A stretch of DNA of 64,000 nt, taken from Canna indica. Taxonomy: Eukaryota; Streptophyta; Magnoliopsida; Zingiberales; Cannaceae. Within the stretch, counting starts at the first letter, position 1; each line of letters begins with the position of its first letter. This document shows, piece after piece, positions 46,871-58,649 of this stretch. The notes beneath the pieces are model-generated. The model saw only the letters and a program-made list of their open reading frames with translations, made no database searches and had not been told where the DNA came from. The stretch lies in assembly GCA_034359265.1 (NCBI GenBank), contig CP136891.1, forward strand, positions 10,802,501 to 10,866,500. Reading direction: 5' to 3'. The position numbers and the translations under genes were made by a program.

Positions 46871-48614
46871 CGGCACGAATTGTTGAGTCTGATTTTGAAT
46901 AAAATAATAATGGAAAACACACAGGGAGTGAAGGAGGAAGGAGCAGGTGAGGATGCGATAACCCGGGGGAGGTGAGCATAAACAAGAAAACAAGTGGCGT
47001 GGGAGAAAGAGACAAGCTGAGAGAAGAGAATAAATGAGGGAGGAATACGGCGGGCGTCTCTTGCCGTACTTAAAAGGACCTCTTCCGGAGTACCCACCTG
47101 ACCCTGATCGAAGCTGGCAAAGTGGCAATACGTCAAACACCTCCTCCAGTCATCCTCTAGTCCTCTTTCCACTCCACCAAGCCAGGCTACATCTCGGGGA
47201 GGCACTTCTCCTTTCTTTTTGTCACTTCGCCGATGACCAAACCCTCTTCCGCACGCACCCGCTCTTGTCACCTCCCACAGAGTGCGTGGGCCCGCATGCG
47301 GGTCCGAAACTGGGCGTGGAATTAATGTGGTTTCTTCTGAGTAAGAAAACGGCAGTCGCATTTAAATAACGGGGGAGGTTGCACCTGAGACTGGAGAGAG
47401 GAGGCGTCCGGTGGAACTACATCTTCAACATGGGTGGCCCAGCTGTTGTTGTGAATCAGGCAATCAGCGTCATCACGTGGTTCAAACCAATCCCGACCAT
47501 TGAACCAATCTCTTCCTGGTCCAAATTATTTTCCCTTTAGAACTAACCAAACTTGATTTGACTAGAGTAAGCTGTTTTGGCATTAAACTAGAACATGTCA
47601 ATTGAATACCAAGTCATACCAAATCAGCTCAATATGGTACCAAATTGAGTTGAACTGGAACAAGTTAATTCGACTTGAATTGAGTTGAGCTGAACCAAAT
47701 TAGGTTAATTTAGTACCAAAACAAACTAGGTCAATTCAAGCTATTCAAGCCATTCAAGCCTCAACCTAGTTGTTCTTTTTCTTTGGGGCCGATCCATTCA
47801 CGATGAGAATATTCTTTTCATGTTCGTCGTTCATATTCAATCCACAGGAATATTATTTAGATCTTTTATAACACAACTCAGATGTGATTTGAAAGGAAGC
47901 AACTCAGAAAAAAAAAGATAAGAAATAAAAGCTTCCATGAACACTCGAGGAACACAAAGAGGCAAAATCGATCCAATTTAGCTTGGCGCTTAAATCATAT
48001 CGCCTTTGCTTCATATCAAAATGACTCAATTTGGTTCGGTAGCCATCTTTTAGTTCTTTGTTCCCCAACATTTGGTATTAATCATTTATTGCCGGGTCAA
48101 TGAAAGACTACCTTGCAATAAGTGGAATTAATTGAGAATGTTGACATCCGACAATGACTGATAACGATGATATAATTGTCAACAGCGTTTACTTCGATAT
48201 AAAGATTAGAGATGATTGAATACTACCAGATATAATATATAATGTGAAGACCTCAAGTCAATCAAGTACATATCTAGTACATGCATGTGAACCATATGTA
48301 CATATACAGACATGATACCAAGTGCTCAAGCATGATCCATGCATGTCTTTATAATTAAATCTTGTGCTAGATTGTTCTTCCTAAATTGCTATAAAATTAG
48401 GGAGTGAAGATATAGATTTTCTTACTTATTGCCCATTAATTCATATACAATTCCAACTTGCGTTCCTTAGTAGGATTTAAGCTTATATTTGATCATAAGT
48501 GCTTGAAGTAGTAAAATACAAGTTGATTGTTTGAGATGTATAAAATAGCGTTAGGTCTTGCTATTTCAACCAAAATAAGATCAACTACATCATCTATAAT
48601 ACATGACTGGAGAT
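46871..48614. other. intergenic stretch without supported gene
   Basis: Open frames at 46813-47361 (-) and 47034-47369 (+) oppose each other, resemble nothing I know and lack gene context. From 47560 to 47760 a low-complexity patch repeats GAGTTGAACTGAA and GGTCAATTC words. No RNA gene seen. Confidence 0.4.
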
Positions 48615-48995
48615 CGGAGCAAATCTAAGGGGCCTCTCAAAATGAAATTTGTCCTTTGGTTGGCCCTAAAGAAGCGTCTCCAAACAAAAGATCGGATTCT
48701 AGAACATGGGTCAAGCTCGGTTGACCCGCGATGTGTCTTCTGCTAGGACGAAGATGAGTCGGCAACACATCTAATGTCTGGATGCAGATCTCGTAGTAGG
48801 GGATGGAATGTTTTCCTACAAAAGGTGGGGGAAGAACAATTTGTGGTAATCCCAGAAATGGAAAGTCAATTGACTGCATGGAGCAAGGAGCGGACAACGC
48901 TAGCCATGCTATGGTGCTGGAGCTTATGGACGGTCAGGAATCACTCGATTTTCAATGAACAACAAGCTGAATGGGGAAAGACAGTCATCTAGTAG
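48615..48995 (+). pseudogene. LINE zf-RVT fragment, split by the Copia element
   Basis: Reading frame with KFVLWLALKKRLQTKDRIL, then CVFC, ATHLMSGC, and LWCWSLWTVRNHSIFNEQ, the zf-RVT domain of plant LINE ORF2, carrying stop codons. The sequence seems to resume after the Copia element (54654 onward reads LEFWIRSKRLKEWHG in the same frame), so the fragment was present before the Copia insertion. Confidence 0.65.
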
Positions 48996-49002
48996 ACTAA
49001 TT

Positions 49003-49481
49003 TGTAAGAAAAATCTTACATCAAGAATTTTATGAATTTAAGAATATCGTAATTAAATTAGTAAGATAAGATCTTACTTGATGACGATATATTTGCAGCG
49101 GAATAAACTTCTGGATCTGTAAGGAAAGCCGGGTCTTCCTCCACAACACCGCCTCAAATGCTCTGCTTTCGATGGGGAAAGCAACTATGAGCTAGGGTTT
49201 TTCCACACGGTGTATAGAGGGGACCTAGCCACTATTTATAACTGATTATATGGGCCCGTCCATCACGGGCTTCATTAATCGGGCCTACACTTGATTAATC
49301 ACACCAATCATGGTTAAGTGTTTCAAGCTCGAATCACATGGATCAAGATCACATGAGCTAACAGGCATCTCAATAATGGATCATAAGATCAAACCCTCTT
49401 TTATCAAATCAAAACATTACAATTGATTGTAGCCCACATATGAAAAATGAAAATATAAAATATTTAAAAAATATTCTAACA
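49003..49481 (-). repeat. Copia LTR (3' LTR in element orientation)
   Basis: 479 bases, TGTAAGAA...TTCTAACA on the plus strand. It differs from the other LTR at five positions that I can count. Its plus-strand start, TGTAAGAAAAATCTTACA, is a perfect 7-base hairpin. The polypurine tract CAAGTGGGAGAATG (minus strand) adjoins its inner end at about 49482-49496. Confidence 0.95.
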
Positions 49482-49993
49482 TTCTCCCACTTGGGCAAGA
49501 TCAATTGTAAAGTTTTATTTTTGAAAAAATAAAATTAAAAAACGACACTCGGGTTTAATCACATATTTCAAAAAATGTGGCCACAAAATAAAAATTAAAA
49601 ATAAAATAAAAATGTGGTCACAAAATAAAAAATAAAATAAAAATGATCCAAGATGCAACACTTATTATGACTCATATCAACAACCAATGATATCGAATCA
49701 TGGCAGTCATCATGACAATACTGGACATAAGACTTTCCATGGTCACGAATACCACTGACATTGTTGACAATTGTCATTGGTGTCGAGTGTAGCATGAAAA
49801 TAACACTCAAAATGATCCGATAAGAACAGTGTTATTTTCATTGTCAGTCCTCATACTTTTTCTTCTAGATATACCTTTCGGCAAGAGAAAGCGTATGATT
49901 TTTTAAAAAACCATCAAGTCCCTAGACTCAAAATTGGCATCAATCAATGAGCAACATGATTCACATGACACCGAGCCTTTAAACAAAAATTAT

Positions 49994-50216
49994 GATATCT
50001 CTAGACTTAAATATGGTATCAATCAAGAGACATTCTGATTCAAATGATACCGAGTCTTAAACAAAAATATGATATCTCTAGACTTAAATATGGTATCAAT
50101 CAAGAGACATTCTGATTCAAATGATACCGAGTCTTAAACAAAAATATAATGTCTCTAGACTTAAATATGGTATCAATCAAGAGACATTCTGATTCAAATA
50201 ATACCGAGTCTTAAAT
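49994..50216. repeat. 77-base tandem repeat, three copies plus a diverged one
   Basis: A unit starting GATATCTCTAGACTTAAATA and ending near ATACCGAGTCTTAAAC recurs with 77-base spacing. A weaker copy precedes it from about 49919. It lies between the RNase H remnant and the polypurine tract. Confidence 0.85.
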
Positions 50217-50299
50217 AATTATTGAACACATATATTAAATATGACAATATGATCTCAAAGTGCTCAAAACAAAAGGAAAAATAACTCCCACTAATCAAG

Positions 50300-50560
50300 C
50301 ACATCAAAAGAACTCAGAATGCCCATATTTTCAACATGTCTTTTAAAGACTATGGGTCTGAGTCACTTGGTTAAGGGATCAGCGAGCATCAGATCTGTCT
50401 CTATGAGTTCAACTAAAATATCTCATTTCTTTACAAGATCTCTAACAGTCAAATATTTGATTCTAAATGTATGGAGTCTTGTAATGAGATCTACAATGTG
50501 AAGTCATATATTAATATTTTTAGGTCAGGAAGCTTGATATTCAGCTAGTTACTAATAGAA
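50300..50560 (-). pseudogene. remnant of Copia polyprotein C-terminus (RNase H end)
   Basis: On the minus strand the words LMLADPLTK, then VFKRHVENMGI, are the conserved last segment of Copia polyproteins. Upstream the reading is in several frames, with pieces of the HIDLRYH-type RNase H motif. It is broken by stops and frameshifts. Confidence 0.7.
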
Positions 50561-50691
50561 AAAATATTTTCCTCCCACTGACCTTCACATTTATATATTA
50601 ATCAATTATTTTCTTCACATCTTATTAGTGTCGCTATCTTATTAACAAGTGATCGATTTATGAATCAGTTAATCAATGAGACTACATTAGT

Positions 50692-50980
50692 TTTCGAAAA
50701 TCTATCACCTTTGGGCAAACAGATTTCTAGACCAATGCACACTCTAATAACTTCATCACAATATAATTAGAATGTGTTAGATTAAATTATAGGGCATATC
50801 ATAAAATTGAAATTGAGGCTAACCAAATATTACATATTCACCTTTGGGCAGAACATGCAATCACGAAATAAAGCCTCGATGAGTTAAATAATGAGACACT
50901 GATTTTCGAAAATCTATCACCTTTGGGCAGACAGATTTCTAGACCAATGCACACTCTTCTAACTCCATTACAAAACATCC
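50692..50980. repeat. two copies of a 75-base segment
   Basis: TTTTCGAAAATCTATCACCT followed by TTGGGCARACAGATTTCTAG and ACCAATGCACACTCT occurs at about 50692 and again at about 50902, 210 bases apart, inside the Copia interior. Confidence 0.8.
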
Positions 50981-52789
50981 AATAATCATCCTTTGGGAAA
51001 AAACTATTGAATGAATTAATCTTCAGTATTCCTCATATGATGAGAAAATACACCACTCATTATAAGTAATCCCACTTTGGTGATAATTACAAATAATAAC
51101 TAGTGAAAAAACTCATCAGGAATCAATTGCCCACATGTCAAATATTCAAATCCAATATATATTGTAAAATTGGTACAAGAATAAAGTACCATGATTAATA
51201 ATGAATTTAAATCAATGACCATTTCAAATTATTATTTATGTTTATGTGGTTGTAAATTATGCCAATATCCCCACCTAATTGTAGCTATATTAGGTTTCAA
51301 ATATATATAAAAAATTGGCAGCATTATTTACAATAATGAATTAATATTTTAAGTAATCCACATAACATAAAATGAATAATAATATTATCACGTAAGTAAT
51401 AAATTACATGGATTCTACATCATGCTAAATATAGCAAAATTTGAACATGATAATAAAATTTACATTAATAAATCATGAAATCAATCATGCTGGCAAAATT
51501 ATGATAATAAATCAGCTATATTGTGTCAATTATGCAATATTATTATAATATCTGAATAATAATGTTGCATTATGCCTAAATTAAGCAGAAAAATAAGCAT
51601 ATCTATTGTGCCCAGAACTTTTATAAGCAGCGGACTGAAAAATTGAAGAAGGACCATTAATAGCATTAAGCCCATATTCAAGATTCAATAGCCCAGTTCA
51701 GTTCCAACACAAGATAAGAAGGATTTTGCAGTCACATTAAAAATTTAAAATACTGCAATATAATAAAATTGACGACAATAAATCACATGATCAATTATAG
51801 CATGATATTTAATATGATAAATCATATGACTCATATTGGGATCAAAAGTCTAATCCATAAATACACAAGGCTCCCAAAAATTAAATTCAATGAGAAAAAA
51901 TTCCAACACAATTTAAATATTGTATTCAAAATTTCATGTCATGATCTAATTCTAAAGTAAATTGGTTAAAAACATAGTGAACCACTGAAAATTTCACTAA
52001 ATCAAGTTGAACCAATCATAAAAGGATCAATTAAGCATGAACAAAATATAATTGAGATGAACTAAACATAATACCGGCGAACCGATAAAAAATTAAGCTG
52101 AACCAGTCAAAAATATGATGAATCGACTGAAAATTAAATTGAATCGGTAAAAATTAAGACGAACCGATTGAAAATTAAGCTCAAATGATGCTGAATTGAA
52201 TCTGGTTCAGATCAAATTTAATAGATTGGAGCTGGTCCATAAGTGATTTTAACTAAAATTAATCAATTACATGTGAACCGGTCTAATTTCAAGTAAACCA
52301 AATGAAAATAGGAAATAAACCGGCTGAAATCTTAATGAACCAAGCAATTGAACCAAGCCAAAAATTAATCAAACCATATTGATTGACGGGTGATATAGTG
52401 CTGAACGAGCTTCTGAACCAGTTGCAAAATTAGAAATAAACTGAATCATTATCAATTATTTCCTAAAAAATCGGTCAAAAGACCAAAATGACGTGCTACA
52501 AGTAGCCCGCGCCGGCTGACGTGTGCTGCAAGCAGCACACGCCTCGATCAGCTGCAGCAGATAGCACTTGATCGGGAGTACACATCAAAAAGATGATAAC
52601 AGATATATTTCAGCCTTAATTAATGATAAAAATGAATTGATAATGCAGAAAATTCCAATTCAATCACAGCCATCCATATTACCAATATCCCTAAATTGTT
52701 TATTTATAAATTATGTCATTCTCTACACCTAATTGTCACAATATTAGGTTTGAGGTTTTATAAAAGATAACATAATTTACAATAGTAAA

Positions 52790-53215
52790 TTATCATGTAT
52801 GAAATTTGCATAAACAAAATAAGTAATTATGCAAAAATATAACATGAATTATAGTCAAATCATAGCAATTTAATTGCAACAATAATTCATAAATCAAGTC
52901 AATTGAAGTATGATTAAATCTATTACAATAATAAATTGACATGTATAAAATTTGCATAAATAAAATAAGTAATTATGCAAAAATATAACATGAATTATAG
53001 TCAAATCATAGCAATTACAACAATAATTCATAAATCAAGCCAATTGAAGCATGAATAAATCTATTACAATAATAAATTGACATGTATAAAATTTGCATAA
53101 ATAAAAATAAATAATTATGCAAAATATAACATGAATTATAATCAAATCATGGCAATTTAATTACAACAATAATTCATAAATCAAGCCAATTGAAGCATGA
53201 ATAAATCTATATATT
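52790..53215. repeat. 141-146-base AT-rich tandem repeat, about three copies
   Basis: Units start near CATGTATAAAATTTGCATAA at about 52794, 52940 and 53081 and share ATAACATGAATTATAGTCAA and ACAATAATTCATAAATCAAG. They lie in the Copia interior. From about 52000 to 52450 a different low-complexity patch repeats GAACCGRTNAAAAATTAA. Confidence 0.8.
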
Positions 53216-53379
53216 GGCATTTATAATGTTCAAAATTTGAATCATTAGAGCATGAAAATTCAAATATATGCAGAAAAAATAATTCTGGTCTAAAATTTTA
53301 TTGGGCAGATTTTTCAAATATATTATATAATTTTATTTAATTATTTACTGTGAATTGGGTCTGTAGTGCTGGGCTCAGC

Positions 53380-53810
53380 AGCCCAGCCCAGTGACCCAGC
53401 CGGCCCAGCCCAGCGAGCCCTGCGGATCGGGTGCAGGGAAGCGGGCACCACCCGATTTGGGCACCACCCGATTTTTTTTTTTTTTTTTTTTTTAAACACA
53501 CGGGCGACGCCAGCATGCCCGTTAGGGCACAAGAGATGCGGGCGCCGCCTTCAATCAGGCGGGCGTCGCCCGCGTGCCCGTTAGGGCACAACAGAAGCGG
53601 GCGCCGCTGCCTGCCTCGTCGAGCGTGGCTCTGACGAGACGGCGAGCGTGCCCGGGACACGAGCGACGCGCTCGCACGCTCGCCTCGTCGAGCGCGTTGC
53701 TGACGCGATGACGCCAGCACGCCTCGACGCGCTCGCACGCCTTGTGCGGCGCGGACGCTGAGGTGGAGAAATCTTGCGGCGGCGGCATGCCGAGGCGGAA
53801 AAAGCAGCCA
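53380..53810. other. GC-rich island with short direct repeats in the Copia leader
   Basis: A sharply GC-rich block, interrupted by a run of 20 or more T's (53472-53493), stands in an AT-rich element. GCCCGTTAGGGCACAA followed by a GCGGGCGCC word occurs twice (about 53517 and 53577). Open frames here (for example 53337-53738, minus) are Arg- and Ala-rich and look like composition artefacts rather than gag. Confidence 0.6.
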
Positions 53811-54155
53811 ATAGGTTTAATTATATCACGAGCGGTGAATTAAAAAACCAACACCACGCTTTGTTAATTTAAACCGGAATATCACTGTACATAACCTTTA
53901 AAAACCAAATTATATTTTACTGTACAGAATCCAGATGATAATCTCTAAATAAAATTAGAGGACGAAGAGAAAGAATCAACGGATAAAAGCACGATTCAAT
54001 AAAAATATATAATATCCGAAGAATAATAAATTGATTCGAACAGAAATATTAATTTTAATATTCAAACACGATGAATCAAAATTTAAACAGATTATTCATC
54101 ATATTAAAATCATTTCGTAATCATCATAAACGAATTCTTAAATTCATAAAAAGGG

Positions 54156-54167
54156 GCTCTGATACCA
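54156..54167 (-). other. primer binding site for initiator tRNA-Met (Copia)
   Basis: The minus strand reads TGGTATCAGAGC two bases inside the right LTR, the standard Copia primer site complementary to the 3' end of plant initiator tRNA-Met. Confidence 0.9.
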
Positions 54168-54169
54168 AT

Positions 54170-54648
54170 TGTAAGAAAAATCTTACATCAAGAATTTCAT
54201 GAATTTAAGAATATCGTAATTAAATTAGTAAGATAAGATCTTACTTGATGACGATATATTTGCAGCGGAATAAACTTCTGGATCTGTAAGGAAAGCCAGG
54301 TCTTCCTCCACAACACTGCCTCAAATGCTCTGCTTTCGATGGGGAAAGCAACTATGAGCTAGGGTTTTTCCACACGGTGTATAGAGGGGACCTAGCCACT
54401 ATTTATAACTGATTATATGGGCCCGTCCATCACGGGCTTCATTAATCGGGCCTACACTTGATTAATCACACAAATCATGGTTAAGTGTTTCAAGCTCGAA
54501 TCACATGGATCAAGATCACATGAGCTAACAGGCATCTCAATAATGGATCATAAGATCAAACCCTCTTTTATCAAATCAAAACATTACAATTGATTGTAGC
54601 CCACATATGAAAAATGAAAATATAGAATATTTAAAAAATATTCTAACA
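54170..54648 (-). repeat. Copia LTR (5' LTR in element orientation)
   Basis: 479 bases, same ends as the other LTR. On the minus strand it has a TATA box TATAAATA (54407-54400), a plausible promoter for the element. Confidence 0.95.
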
Positions 54649-54851
54649 TAATTAGCTAGAGTTCTGGATCAGAAGTAAAAGACTTAAAGAGTGGCATGGA
54701 ACAAGCATATCAATCATGAGGAAATTCCACCACTAATTAGTCTTATTAATTGAGTCACAAGAAGAAGATCTGGTTCCAACAATTACAACATGAGAACTAA
54801 TGAATGTTGTAATTTGATCCAGGTTTTCTTCTGAATGCAGCAGCCTTATTT

Positions 54852-55267
54852 CTAGTCTTCACTCCAACAAGTAGCACTCTTTCCAATCTTTTGCAGGACC
54901 CTGATGACTTCTTCTGATGTAACATTTCCAGTGACTGTGACCTTGTTCAACTCTGTATGAACTCTGTACGTTTCAATATCTGCACCAAATTAAAATTAAG
55001 GTACAATTTTGATCAGATTTGAGAAAGATAAGAAGGTGTTTTTTTGCAGCAGAAACTTGATTCAGATACAACAAATATAAATATCAGTCACCCTCAATCT
55101 TTTTGATGGCCTTCTTGATTGCTTTGATGCATTCTTCACAGTGCATTCCTACCTTCAACTCAACCAACTGTGAGCACACCAAGTAAAAGAAGGGAATTAC
55201 AAATTGAATTGCTTCTTAAACACTAAATATGCATGATTAAATAAAGTAGATTGATGCTTACAGCCAT
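54852..55267 (-). CDS. small heavy-metal-associated (HMA) domain protein, ATX1/HIPP-like
   Basis: Three exons, 55267-55262 (only ATG GCT), 55167-55092 and 54979-54852, coding for 69 residues. All introns are GT-AG and phases agree. The protein is one HMA domain: VELKVGMHCEECIKAIKKAI with the metal-binding M-x-C-x-x-C (residues about 10-15), then the HTELNKVTVTGNVTSEEVI strand-helix. Such domains bind Cu(I) or similar ions through the two cysteines. There is no C-terminal CaaX box, so it is not an isoprenylated HIPP; a copper-chaperone-like or orphan HMA role fits better. The two-codon first exon is supported by the decayed copy at 62678-62683, which has the same ATG-GCN-GTAAGC junction. Confidence 0.9.
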
Positions 55268-55360
55268 TGTGAGTTGAGTGTAGAGTGAAGTGAAGAGAGA
55301 TGTAATGTGTGGTTCTTGATATGGTGTTCCTGAATTGAATTGATCTCAAGCTTTGAAGCT

Positions 55361-55370
55361 TATTTTATAG
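55361..55370 (-). promoter_or_regulatory. TATA box of the HMA gene
   Basis: CTATAAAATA on the minus strand, about 95-100 bases upstream of the ATG. In the decayed second copy the matching place reads CTTATCGGCTGC on the plus strand and the TATA is gone. Confidence 0.65.
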
Positions 55371-56533
55371 CTGAAAGATTCCTTGCTTTGGAGCAGGGCA
55401 ATATATCACTTGCTGTAAAGTGAAGAAAACAGTTATATCTTTGTTCTCCTTTTGCTTGAAGTCAGACATTTCACACGGCCAAGGAAGTCACTTTGGAAAG
55501 GAATCTTCCTGTGTTTAGCTGCTACCGTTCTTTTTCTGAAGCCTCCATGTACTCTCGTCCAGTTCTTATTCCTTTGTCTATGCATATAGATGAAAGGTGA
55601 CGTCAACATAGAAGATTCTTAACTAGTGGATCTCTCAGTTGTTTTCTTATACTGCTGCCCATTGATCTTTCTTTGTTTCTGCATTGATCTCTGCTTGGAG
55701 GGGGAGGGGGAGGGGTTTGGATGAGTTTGAAGAGATTTGGAAGGGGATAAGTGTTACAATCCGATTGATGTGATAATTGAGTAAATGACCCATCTAAAGT
55801 TGTCAAATCGTGAATCTTTGTATCGTACGATACAGAATCATATTCATAAAAAGTCTAAATAACAAAATTACATACATAGAACATAAAGAAAATACTTAAA
55901 ACTGGAAGCTTTTTTTATCTACAAGTCACAAAGATATAAAAAAATAAATAAAACTAAATCAAAGAGATGCTACATTGCTACTGTGCATCAATAGATGCTA
56001 TTGATTAAAAAATATCATATGCTACTGGGCCTAAATGGCTAAATGCCTAAATCAAATAGGAATTGAGTAATTGACCACGTGCTATGCTACGGAGCCTAAT
56101 TGACCAACATGCTACAAGCCCGTGGTTATGATGAATACTATTAATTGCTACTGTGCATCAATAGATTCAGCCTATTATTAAGTGAATAATGCTTAATATT
56201 TAATAAATTAACTATAGAAGAACCTGGAAGAGTCGCGTGAAGAAGACTCGCGACCCGCCGATCGCGTGAAGTGGCGGCGTCGGGGGAGGGGGACTGCAGA
56301 AGTCGCGTAAAGTGGCGGCGTCGGCGTCGCATCTCTCACATGAAGTCACAGCAACGTTGGGGGAGGGCGGATTACAGAAATGAATCCTTGCCGCATGTCG
56401 CTCATGCGCATGTGAAGTCGCGGCAGAGGAAGTGTCGCCGCGATTTCCGCGTGAAATCGCGCCTGTGAAGGTGCGCCTGAATCGCAGCGATTCAAGCGAT
56501 TCTTATAGGACTAGATCATGCTCTAATACCATT
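55371..56533. other. spacer between the HMA gene and LTR-like repeat
   Basis: No gene seen. A 20-base phrase (ATTGCTACTGTGCATCAATA) occurs at about 55974 and 56144, and 56225-56500 is GC-rich with GTCGCG and GTGGCGGCGTCGG words, possibly the leader of the LTR element to its right. Confidence 0.4.
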
Positions 56534-56700
56534 TGTCACAATTCGTTTAATAAGATAACTAACTCATCAACTTCATAGACTAACCTATTGGCCTAATTAA
56601 TATGCTCAAGCTGAAGTTGATGGTAGCACATTCATCAAGTCTTATAAGCCAACACCATATTCAATATACTCTCGATGTGGGACTAAACTAGGGTATTACA
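56534..56700 (-). mobile_element. short LTR-like sequence with primer site (TRIM-like or solo LTR)
   Basis: The segment begins TGTCACAATTCG and ends GGGTATTACA on the plus strand, LTR-type TG...CA ends. Just left of it the minus strand reads TGGTATTAGAGC, one base from the tRNA-Met primer site. This matches a 5' LTR of a minus-strand retroelement of about 167 bases. I could not find a second LTR or a target duplication. Confidence 0.45.
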
Positions 56701-57349
56701 ATAAGTTTGGAGATTTTTAAAAAGGTTTAAAAGATCTTATTTGGTTAGCTATACTTCACAAGGGGTTTGATAATAAATCAATTTTTATAATTAGACCATT
56801 GTATATTCATTTATAATTGGATCATTGAGATATTTTTGTAATTTAACTATTATTATTATTTTTATATTCATTAATTCTCACAACTCCTCCAAAATTTTTC
56901 AAAATTAAAAGTTTTAAAAATAAATTCTATGAGAAGTTCCAAATCCCTTCTCCCCCAAATATCTAAATAAGATGTTTTATACCCCTTCAAACCTCTTTCA
57001 TTCAAAATCTTCCAAATCCCTCCATCCAAACTAGCTGTCAGTAATAAGCCCTTCTTGATTTTTTGATATGGAGCATATGTATAGGATCAACACGCGGAGA
57101 AATTATTTTAGTCTCAGCAATCACAACCCTATGGAATGATCCAAAAGCTAGATCTTCTGTGATAATTATACGATGATAGTTGTCGAGTGCAATTTCTATG
57201 AACAGATTACCCATAGAAAACCTATGAATGAGTGAATGAATATAAACATATTCATTCATGTTTAGTCGCTTAAAGTTCATATTCACTCATTCATAGAGAT
57301 TTATATGGGTAAATTACTCATATAAGTTTTTTCCATAATTGTCGGTGTT

Positions 57350-57886
57350 CAGTGGCGTATACAGCATAGCAAATGGGGGACATTTTGTCCCCCATTTTTT
57401 TCAAAAAAAAATTAAAGAGTAACTTTATATTTTAATTTTTGTTGTTAATTCTAATTTTGTATTTATTTTAAAATTGATAAAATTTAATATTCTATATATA
57501 AATCATTGAATTTGTATTGTTACTTATTTTTTAAAAAATTATACATGTTATCTCTTTGTTTACGGGTAGCTTCAAGTGGTTTAAATAATCGTATAGTTTT
57601 TGATTGGGTGAATACAACTCTAATTTTATAAGATAAATAATTCTGCTTAAAACTAAATATTACTTTGATTGGTTAATTTTTATTTATTATAAAATATTAC
57701 TTTTATTTGTTTCTCATTTATTGATCTATATATTTTAATTGTCTTGTGTTAAAGGTATTTTTATATAATTATATTATACCGTACCGCGAGGGTAAACTCC
57801 CGCACCCCAAATTGTAACTAAATATTATAATTTTAAATTTAAATTTTTTTATATCTTTCATTTTTTAAATCTCGTATACGCCTCCG
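57350..57886. mobile_element. hAT-like MITE with CAGTGGCGTATACA end, 537 bp
   Basis: The left end CAGTGGCGTATACA and the right end (CGGAGGCGTATACG on the other strand) are inverted repeats. A perfect 8-base TCGGTGTT flanks both (57342-57349 and 57887-57894). The ends resemble those of the element at 12322-13564. Interior AT-rich, no coding capacity. Confidence 0.78.
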
Positions 57887-57894
57887 TCGGTGTT

Positions 57895-58649
57895 AGTGGT
57901 AATCATGGCGTTGTATATAGTAGTAGGAGCTGTTCGCCGTTATATATTTGATTCATTAGTTTATGAGAAAGCCAAAAAGCTATAGCCGCCTCTCTAAATC
58001 CACCATCATTCGGTCCTCTAACCGCCACCGACTTCCTCACCCCTTCCTCTCGCCTTCGGCCCCACTCGGATCCACTTCCAGTCAATTGGCGGATTTAGGA
58101 TGGGGCTAAATCCACCATCATTCGGTCCTCTCAGTCTCCGGATTCCAACTCAGCCTTCCTCTCCCGTTTTCAACGTACGTCTCCCTCGCACCATGCTGCA
58201 GGCCATTTTTTCTTTTGCTTTTTGCAAGACAATCCACTAAACAATATGACCATAACGGGGGCTTTGCGAGATCTAATTAATCACAAGCCTTACATTTTTC
58301 CAGCGATTACATCATGACAAGAAGTAAGAAACACTGTTGTCTGATCACTAAAGAACCACAAATTGCAAGAAAAGTTGGAAGAAAAGGAGGAGGAAAGCAG
58401 AGAAGCACCTAGTAATCAACAATTAAAAGAAACCCTACCAAATTCGCTGCAGGAATCAACCCACCTACTAGTAGTGACTCACTACATTAACGTCTATCCA
58501 ATTAATCCCTGTGTTGACTCCTTAAGTCACAAGTCTTCTCATCAAGTTTTTTTAATTGTATATATATCCTCTCTTAACTTTACTCTTTCCACACTCTTCT
58601 GCCTCTGAAGAAAAATATATACAGGAAAGAGGAGGATTAGAACTACAAG
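57895..58649 (+). promoter_or_regulatory. promoter and leader of the CAN nuclease gene
   Basis: TATATATAT at 58559-58567 is a plausible TATA box about 85 bases upstream of the start. Further upstream the phrase CTAAATCCACCATCATTCGG occurs twice (about 57995 and 58106). Confidence 0.4.

Larger units (their letters stand above)
49003..54648 (-). mobile_element. Ty1/Copia LTR retrotransposon, young insertion, mostly non-coding
   Basis: Two 479-base LTRs bound 4.69 kb of interior, and the 5-base TAATT lies outside both ends (48998-49002 and 54649-54653). A tRNA-Met-type primer site next to the right LTR and a polypurine tract next to the left one set the orientation as minus. Five LTR differences in 479 bases (about 1 percent) point to a recent insertion. 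The interior has only a decayed Copia RNase H end (50300-50560); the remainder is AT-rich, full of tandem repeats, plus a GC-rich leader. It is non-autonomous and would need enzymes supplied by relatives. Confidence 0.94.

Noticed and set aside
46813..47369. 182-codon minus-strand frame and opposing plus frame
   Set aside because: No known domain, two long frames overlap on opposite strands, and no splice or promoter context supports a gene.
49994..53215. Regularly spaced repeats considered as a CRISPR-like array
   Set aside because: The units are contiguous tandem repeats without unique spacers, inside a plant retrotransposon.
53337..53811. Arg/Ala-rich frames that might be gag
   Set aside because: Composition artefact of the GC-rich island; no CCHC knuckle or gag motif is visible.
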